In this document: positions 56,670 to 64,000 of the stretch, one piece after another
Layout of the letters: every line of letters starts with the position of its first letter
How positions within the stretch are numbered: the first letter of the stretch is position 1
From: Stomoxys calcitrans
Taxonomy: Eukaryota; Arthropoda; Insecta; Diptera; Muscidae
Assembly: GCF_963082655.1 (NCBI RefSeq)
Contig: NC_081553.1
Location: forward strand, 15,776,643 to 15,840,642
Direction: 5' to 3'
Length of the DNA stretch: 64,000 nt
The notes under the pieces: generated by a model
Told to the model about the DNA's origin: nothing
Databases searched by the model: none
What the model saw: only the letters and a program-made list of their open reading frames with translations
Position numbers and translations under genes: made by a program

Positions 56670-59090
56670 TTTTTCTGTGCAGCTTTCCTGTCCACTTCAA
56701 AATCGATTATTCGACTTTTTAATAATTGAAAGTCGACTTCGACTTTTTTACACAAAAAGTCGACTTATCGATTAGTCGAAAGTCGACTTTGGCATCCCTA
56801 CTTTGAAGCCCTCACACCTAAAGATTTCTGATGATGAACCCCCTCCTTACGAAGGGGTCGAAACGCTTCAAATCATGGCTGATGTGGTGTATTCCTGTGG
56901 CTGTAATTTTTCCATTGCACAAAATTTTCGATCATCAAGCTCATCTCGAGAGAGAAATTAACACAAGACCAATCTAGTTTTTTCAGTATGTCAGACTTCG
57001 TAGCCCTAGAGGTGGTGACCGTGACAAACAGCTCCCATTGACAAGAGAGCCAACTTATCAGCGTTAGCACATATCTATACTCCTTTCGCCTCAAACATCG
57101 ATAGAATCTACAAAAACCACAGCAACTCCAAGAAAGCCTTGATCTTGTCCAGAAATACAGACAATGTGAATACCTCATATAAGAGAGTCCACTCCAGATG
57201 ATGTATAACAAGTCCAAGCCTTCGGTTAACTTGGACCAAATTCCCTGCAGTAATACATTTTATGTTTTCATATCTTAAATACTTATAACTCTTAAAATTC
57301 TATTCACAATATTAAACAAATTTTAGCAAATCTTTTTATGAAATTCAAAATTCTTGTTTTTTAATAAAATACTCTGTACCACTGTGCACCAGAGATGTGT
57401 GTCTTTCAACCCCAATTTTATTGTCTGCCACAAGTCGAACAAGTGCCGAATGTGGCGGTGAGTGAGTATGTCAAACATGCAGCAGCATCGTCTGGCGATG
57501 GCGCAAGCAATCTTTTACGATCCTACCTCTTCTAAGGGTCGCCTTGCATCGACAATACCAGCAAAGAGGAGGATATTTCTAATAAAAATACCAACTCATA
57601 AGAAAATGCGATACATGTAGGGAAACCTGAAGACGTAACGTACGATATGGCTGCTATAATGTTTTGAAATATGATGTCATGACTTCTGATCAAGACGGAC
57701 GATGTACGTTGTTCTTTTTTCCATTTGTTGTTGGCTATGAGGGCAGACGGTATTAAAAAGCGGTTAGAGGGAAAAAATCCAAACTTTTTCAATTCGAATT
57801 ATATCAACAACAATAATAGCAGCAACAATCAGCATCAACCACAATAAAAACGAGAGGAAAAAATTGAAATCAATTTGTATGGATATCATTTCTTTTGAAA
57901 CCAGATTTAATTTTCTTTAAAAGGAAGAGGCTATGATTTTTTTCGCTTCAATCGGCGACGCCTGAATGGCACTAGGCCATGGCGACGACGGCTTTCCATG
58001 AAGTTCAGGGTCAATATTTTTGTGCTGTCTTGTTCGAGTTGTGGTTGTTGTTGTTGTTATCGTCGATTTTTTTATGTGTTATATTTTGTTGTTATTATTA
58101 TGGGCTGTCCATTCAAAAAAAGCTAAACGATCATATCAATCTTTTGCTTGAGTATATGCCGGTCTGTGGTCTCTAAACAGGTCTGTCTTCGTTTTGTTGT
58201 ACAAACTCATATGCGTAAATGTTTACCTTTTTTGGTAAGTTTCGAATCTGGATAGTATTTTCTTTTTTTCTTTCTGTTATCAATAAGTGATAATTTTTCT
58301 GGGTATCAAGTGAGAGTGGGGGCTTTTTATTAGGACTTTCCCTTTCTGTAGCTGATTGCATAGCTTTGTTTGAATAAATGTTAACAAAAATTAAGTAAAT
58401 AGAAATTTTGGAGTGTTTTTTCTTATTGGCTTATGGTAACAAAACCTTTGATTAAAGAAATTGAAATGAACACATCATTGTTAAGTTTGAATATTTTTCA
58501 TCAAAAGTCATATGGGATTCGAATGAAAGGAATTTGGGCGAAAAGTACGAATTGGAGGTAGAATATAAACCAGGCATTCAAACCTGGGCCCAAAAGTTTC
58601 AAACCATAGAAATGGTTCAGACAGATTGGGACAATATTGGACTTCAATCAAAAAGTTTACTATGAATCTGATGCCAATATTTTTGGAGTAAGTTGTCTGT
58701 GGGAACCCAAGTGAATATATAGGTCTATATGGAAAGTATGGGAAGCAAATTGGAATTGGTTTGAATAGTTTGAATAGATATTGCTCAAGAAAAAACTAGC
58801 GTACACTGAACTGCTGGTTGATAATTAGTGGTTGTGACTTCACACAGGTTTTGCGGCAATGATTTTAACTACTACTATGAAGTACTATGAACAACAGGCT
58901 GTGAAACTGTAGGCCGGTCAGACAGACGGATATGTTTTATTCTTACTTTGATGCATGGTGATGATGACCTAACCACACAGCAGTAGTGTGATAAATGCCC
59001 TGATATGTCTGAGAAACTGTCAAATTCTTTTTTCAAAACTCCTTTGTGAGTAACACTCGTTTGGTGATTAAAGCTCGACTCAAAGAAAAA
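56670..59090. other. non-coding stretch, no gene supported
   Basis: Frames of 60-114 codons occur on both strands (for example 56873-57217 minus) but lack splice context, family resemblance or coding bias. 57940-58120 has fly-type GTT-rich sequence. A regulatory or UTR function cannot be excluded. Confidence 0.35.
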
Positions 59091-59097
59091 CAAGGAA

Positions 59098-60256
59098 GAG
59101 CGTACTAAGTTCTGCTGGGCCGAATCTTATATACACTCCACCATGGATCGCATTTGCCGAGTTCTATGCGCGGTATCTCTTTTTAGGCAAACAAAGAATA
59201 TTGAATAAGAACTGTTATGCTCTTGAAGCTATATCAAGTTATGGTCCGATTCGGATCATAAATGAATGCTAAACATTGTAGAAGTCATTGTGTAATATTT
59301 CAGTTCATTCGGATAAGAATTGCGCCTTGCAGGGGCTCAAGAAGCAAAATCGGGAGATCGGTTGATATGGGAGCTGTATCAAGCTATTGATCGATTCAGA
59401 CCATATTAGACAAGTATGTTGAAGGTCATGATAGAAACCGTTGTACAAAATTTCTGCCAAATCGGATGAGAATTCCCTCCTCTAGAGGCTCAAGAAGTCA
59501 ATATCCCATATCGGTTTATTTGGCAGCTATTTCAGGCTATGTACCGATTTGCGCCATACTCAGTACATTTATTGAAAGTCATTAAAAATCAACTCATTTT
59601 AGCCAAATCGGATGAGAATTGCGCGCTCTATTGGCTCAAGAAGTCAAGATCCCAGATCGGTATATATGACAGCTATACCAGATTATGAACCGATTTGAAT
59701 CATGCCTTACACAGGTGTTGGAAGTGATACTAAAACACCACGTGCAAAATTTCAGTCAAATCAGACGAAAATTGCGCCCTCTAGAGGCTCAAGAAGTCAA
59801 GAACCCAAAATCGGATTATATGGCAGCTATATCAAAACATGGACCGATTTGAACCATACTTAGCGCAGTTGTTGGAAGTGATACCAAAACATCACGTGCA
59901 AAATTTCAGTCAAATCGGATAGGAATTGTGCCCTCTAGAGGCTCAAGAAGTCAAGAACTCAAGGTCGGTTTATATGGCAGCTACATCAAAACATGAACCG
60001 ATTTGGCCCACTTACAATCCCAATCGACCTACACTAATAAAAAGTATTTGTGCAAAATTTCAAGCAGCTAGCTTTACGCCTTCGAAAGTTAGTGTGCTTT
60101 CGAAAGACAGACGGACGGACATGGCTAGATCGACTTAAAATGACATGACGATCAAGACTATATATACTTTATGGGGTCTCAGACGCATATTTGGAGGTGT
60201 TACAAACAAAATGGCGATATTAGTATACCCTCATCCTTTGGTGGAGGCTATAAAAA
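59098..60256 (-). repeat. ~1.15-kb dispersed element, copy C of the 32744 family
   Basis: The same orientation and unit order as 33999-35096: it begins 'gcgtactaagttctgctggg' and ends 'agtataccctcatcctttgg'. The internal ~120-bp units are diverged. The junction 'agacagacggacggacatgg' is retained at 60104-60123. Confidence 0.7.
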
Positions 60257-60399
60257 AGAAGTAAAATCATGCTAAGTACGGCCAAATCTTGGACCACAAT
60301 GGATTCTGCTAAAAATTAATACAAAATAAATTTAGGTGAAGAGCATAACCTAACTTCTGTCAAACCAGCAAAAATGAGAGCTTCTAGGAACCGAACAAG

Positions 60400-60665
60400 G
60401 ATTATTGAGAGACCGGTTTAAATGGAAGCAATAGTCTATAGAATTTGTTGATATTGTAAGGGGGCCGACTCTCCCTCTTACCACAAAAGTACAATGCAAA
60501 AATAAAAGTGGACCGATCGGGAAAAATTAAAGGCATTAGGGAGTAGATGGTCTGGAAGGAACTATAGGCTATAGAATTTGTTGATATCGTAAGGGGGCGA
60601 ACCTTCCCCCTTACCCCAAAACTGCCATGCAAAAATAAAAGTGGACCAATCGGGTAGAGGTAATA
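60400..60665. repeat. tandem direct repeat, ~130-bp period
   Basis: 60426-60523 and 60556-60653 share 'tagaatttgttgatat' followed by 'gtaagggggc', 'gcaaaaataaaagtggacc' and 'atcggg', with some mismatches. A weaker third unit follows near 60760. Confidence 0.6.
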
Positions 60666-61290
60666 CCCAAAACTCCCTCAAATATGCATATCGGACTATA
60701 ATGAAAATAGTGTACTTAAAGGAAAGACATTAGGGAGTAGATCACGAATATAGGCTGGAAGGAGCAATAGGCTGTATAATTTGTTAATATCGGATGTCAA
60801 GACAATATGGGATTCCAAAACCCTTCCCAAATGGGAATATTAGCCAATCGTGGCTATGTGGGGTACAAATAAAGGGTATGGTGTTTGGGAAAAGATTGGT
60901 ATTGGTATGGTATTAAACTATTTCTCGCGTAGTGTTAATGAACGCGCATCGGAGCGGGCCGGGTTCAGCTAGTATTGTATAAAATTGAAGTTTTGTAAAA
61001 GCATAAAACTTTGTAAAGAAATAAAATTTTGTATAAAAGTTAAAGATTCCTTATTCAACTCAAGGCCATTTATTCCCCCAACACTTAAAGTTTCCTTTAA
61101 AAACTTAAGTTAAATTAAAAAAAAATCTGAGTTGCAAATTCATCAAATCCATTTGCATCTCCGATTATTAAGCTCGTCTCGAAAGAGAAACAAACAAAAA
61201 TTGTAAAATTTAATAATCTCGCCCTAACTGGCAAAAACTTGGAAAATGAAAAATTCATTTTGTAAAAGATTAAAACTTTGTAAAAAAAAA
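60666..61290. other. non-coding stretch
   Basis: Decayed AT-rich sequence with weak similarity to neighbouring repeats. Nothing distinct is seen. Confidence 0.35.
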
Positions 61291-61294
61291 ATTG

Positions 61295-61790
61295 CGCACA
61301 GTAGACGATTGAAGTCCTCTTGAGCCCAAGATCCTACGTTCACAATTTCAGCTAAATAATTGTGCTTAAGAAGTTAAATCGGGGAATGGGTTTATTTTAA
61401 CCGTAGTTGTTGGAAGTCAATACGCCATTGTGCAAAATGTCAGCCACCTTGCTTGGATTGCGTACTTTAGGGGCTCAAATAGTCAAACTGGGAGACCGTT
61501 TCGATAGTACTTAGCGGAGTTATTGAAAGTCAATACATAAGCCACAGTGCGAAATGTCAGCCATATTGATTGCGAATTACGGCTTCTAGGGGCTCAAAAA
61601 GTCAAACCAGGAGATCTTGTATCTGGCAGTATATTGTTGTTGGAAGTGGTCATTGTGCAATATTTCCCTCAAAATTTGTTAAGAACTGCGTTCCCAATGG
61701 ACTCAAGAGGACCGTTTAGATGAAAGCTATATCTGAACTAGGACCATTTTGGCCCATTTACAAAATCAAAGAGCATTGAATTAAAAAGAT
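61295..61790 (-). repeat. very decayed relative of the 32744-type element
   Basis: Fragments such as 'attgtgcaaaatgtcagcca', 'ggggctcaaatagtcaaa' and 'agttgttggaagtca' follow the same order and ~120-bp rhythm as copies B and C but are strongly diverged. Confidence 0.45.
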
Positions 61791-63560
61791 AGATTTTTTT
61801 TTAATGTATAAAAGAACTAAGCAAATTTATTTTTTGTTAGAAACATAGATATTTCAGGAAAAGTATTACAAACTGGGCAGGTTAGTTTGCATCTACACTC
61901 CATAAAAATCCACAATATATCACACTAAAGTGAGAACTATAAAAAAGATCCTTATGGATTCAAAGGCAAACAATTTCCCTTGGGCTTCATATAAAGCAGC
62001 TGCATGTGTCAAAATATAGAAAAGTATTGAAAACTGAAACCAAAAATATTCACAAAAGACCAAGGAGGAGATATGCAACATGTGAAACCCTCTTGAAGAT
62101 GCCACTTGCCTCAAGACTTAGGGACAGACTTTGAAAGCCATAAATGCGGAGGTTATTGTTATACAACATTTATGACTTCAAATTACACAGGCAGAGAGAC
62201 AGAGTTGTAAAAATACCCAAAGAATATGTTCAGCTCATGTTCTTGGTATACCATGAATATGATTTTTAAGGTTGTTCCTTTGGCTTATTTGATGCTGCTA
62301 TTTTTGAATTTTTTTATGCTCCCCAACTGCATAAAGATGATCTCCCGCCAGGAAAATTGGTTTCTTGTTTTGGGGAAATTTCTTATTCAAATAACCATGT
62401 ATTATGAAATGATTGGGATTTTTTTGGGTTCGCTGCTATCATCGCATATAAATTACAATAATTTCTATTAAATTTATTGGATGAAAGATAATAATTTTTA
62501 ATGGAGTTGTAGGTTGAGACAAGAAGTCCAGGCATGTAATGCATTGCTTTATGGAACATTTCTCCACAAATATTGATATCTTTACATTAAATTTAAAGTG
62601 GTGTGGACTAAACGGCAACATGTCTTCCTGTTGAGAGTTTTTTTGGGATTCTAACTCAAGTCGGTCTGCTTGCAAACCCTTCATTATCTTTCTCGATATT
62701 CTGCTGTCGGCCATGACAAACAACTTGTTTGCCAGTCAGGCGACTAAAAGGGAACGTGGCGTAAAGGCCTGCGTGAGATAGTGTAAAGGGCTCCCTTGCC
62801 TTGTTCCCCAGAGCTGAAACCTTTTCAAAATACCAAATGCATTCAAATTTATTTCTGCCGGACCACAACGTGTGTCCGTCTGGGCGCTCTCTTACCTTAA
62901 CAGATTTTTGGCAGGTACGAGTATTTTGATACTTTCTACCTGTTTGCGAGGAACAACTTGAAATTCTACCCAGAAACCAAAAGAATAATGCAACAGTTCT
63001 TGTTGTGCGTGCATTTGTATCAAGGATAAAATTTTTTGGTGATGTTGTATACAAAAACGTGTTTTCCTCTAATTGAGACTCATTTTTAATTCAAAGACAT
63101 TTAAGATGAATCTCAATGTAGACGATTTAGGTCATGCCATAAAACAGCATGCTTCGCATAAGGCGGAACCGGCACGTTTTATTTTTTTTTTGAGAAAATC
63201 TTGTCAAGTGTTCGGTAAATTCCACATTTCCGGCATAAATTCCTAAAGTGAATGAATTATGAGCAAGCCTGACTAATCGGTTGGCAATATCAGGGAATTG
63301 CAAATTTTACAATATACGGAGGATCGAAGTGCAAATTAGCAACCGTAAAATAGAAATTTTCATAAAAAGAAGTTTTTTGGAACATTTTTGTAGATGAAAT
63401 TCTTTTTAAACGTATTATAAAATAGAATAAAGCTAAACAAAAAAAATTAAATAAAATAAATTTAAATAAATTAAAATAAAATAAAATATTTTTTTAACCC
63501 ACTAACGCCTAACCCTCAATTCCCTTGTCCGATTTTGACGAAATTTCACATACTTATTTT
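61791..63560. other. non-coding stretch, no gene supported
   Basis: A hydrophobic 81-codon frame (62226-62471) and a 132-codon minus frame lacking ATG (63054-62656) are present. The second lies in GC-richer DNA (62690-63000) and ends near AGLYATFPFSRLTGKQVVCH. Neither has splice signals or a recognised family. Confidence 0.35.
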
Positions 63561-63564
63561 TAAG

Positions 63565-63625
63565 AGAAGGCGACCGCGGGGAAGAGGTCAGCATTTCCGC
63601 CTATGACGCCGAGCGCCTGATAGGT
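63565..63625 (+). repeat. trace of a tRNA-derived SINE head
   Basis: 'agaggtcagcatttccgcct' followed by 'atgacgccgagcgcctga' parallels the SINE head at 54395-54440. The box B and body are gone. Confidence 0.4.
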
Positions 63626-63644
63626 ACCATGTGGTAGCATTGGG

Positions 63645-64000
63645 ACATTAGAAGGTCTGCAGAGCGAAAGCCACAAGAGCACCACACGATTGGGACATCT
63701 ATAAGGGCGAGTTGAGAAAGGTTCAGAACAAATCCTGTGTGGAATTCTGTAGCTTCGTGGAGGATTCTGTCCTCGAGACCTATTACGGTGGGGTATATTC
63801 AGAAGTCATTTAATGTATGGACAATGTCTAGTGAGGAAACATTGGAACTACTCTTTGATACACATTACCCGGGAAATTCTCCAAGGGACAACGTGGCGCC
63901 AGAAGGGGTTGTCACTGGCATGCATTCGTGGGATGTTATTATAGAAATTGTGTTTGAGTCGAAAATCCTTTAGGCGATAAGAAGTTTCGACACCTATAAG
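63645..64000 (+). pseudogene. jockey-like non-LTR retrotransposon fragment, runs off the window
   Basis: 63674-63765 reads AKATRAPHDWDIYKGELRKV and QNKSCVEFCSFVED. A frameshift with a small deletion follows, and 63756-63973 reads RILSSRPITVGYIQKSFNVW, then TMSSEETLELLFDTHYPGNS and VVTGMHSWDVIIEIVFESKI. This is the segment just before the reverse-transcriptase core of jockey-group LINEs. A TAG at 63971-63973 replaces the usual Trp of the 'SKI.WAI.SF' motif, and AIRSFDTYK follows to the window edge. The copy is inactive. Confidence 0.8.

Noticed and set aside
62226..62471. Hydrophobic 81-codon frame that could suggest a receptor fragment
   Set aside because: Hydrophobicity is expected from T-rich DNA; there are no splice sites and no receptor signature motif.
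62656..63054. 132-codon minus-strand frame in GC-richer DNA
   Set aside because: It has no ATG start, no splice signals and no recognised family, though a repeat origin is possible.

Overview
The window is nuclear DNA of a higher fly. It is AT-rich, with long introns, spliceosomal GT/AG junctions, a Drosophila-like filamin and dense fly-type repeats. The repeat set (a mariner-type MITE starting TTGGGTTGCCC, tRNA-derived SINEs, and elements starting 'tataccctcc(a)cca..ggatgg') looks calyptrate, most likely Muscidae (house fly / stable fly relatives). That placement is my inference from sequence style; no search was run.

Four protein-coding loci can be supported. (1) 6385-14187 (+): the last five coding exons of filamin (Drosophila cheerio). 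An internal Met at 6396 gives an 838-residue protein of about 90 kDa, the size of the short filamin isoform. (2) 19601-23585 (-): a three-exon gene for a 1,244-residue, Lys/Ser-rich, probably nuclear protein I do not recognise with confidence. (3) 26438-27988 (-): a two-exon PGS1, the mitochondrial phosphatidylglycerophosphate synthase, with both HxK motifs of the phospholipase D fold. (4) 42407-42878 (+): the first coding exon of a secreted or membrane protein whose other exons are not recognised here. The genes have separate functions and share no operon-like organisation.

Everything else is repeat-dominated. 1-6384 is upstream or intronic filamin DNA with a LINE fragment, a hAT-type MITE with a perfect 8-bp target duplication, and AT-rich decayed tandem repeats. 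The filamin introns (6526-8616, 8787-11832) hold dispersed repeats and a 1.2-kb hAT-like element with a mariner MITE nested in it. 15.8-19.4 kb holds a Tc1-family transposon with one nonsense codon, sitting in another element. 23.8-26.1 kb is a cluster of small inverted-repeat elements upstream of loci 2 and 3. 28.5-38 kb has SINEs, MITEs and ~1-kb dispersed elements with internal ~120-bp periodicity.

The most striking object is a complete foldback transposon at 43202-48100. It has two ~2.43-kb inverted arms, each with a 335-bp terminal block and twelve 174-bp tandem units. The arms are separated by a 33-bp spacer and flanked by a perfect 9-bp target duplication. It lies just downstream of exon 1 of locus 4, apparently in its first intron. 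48-64 kb is non-coding apart from more repeats, and the window ends inside a decayed jockey-type LINE.
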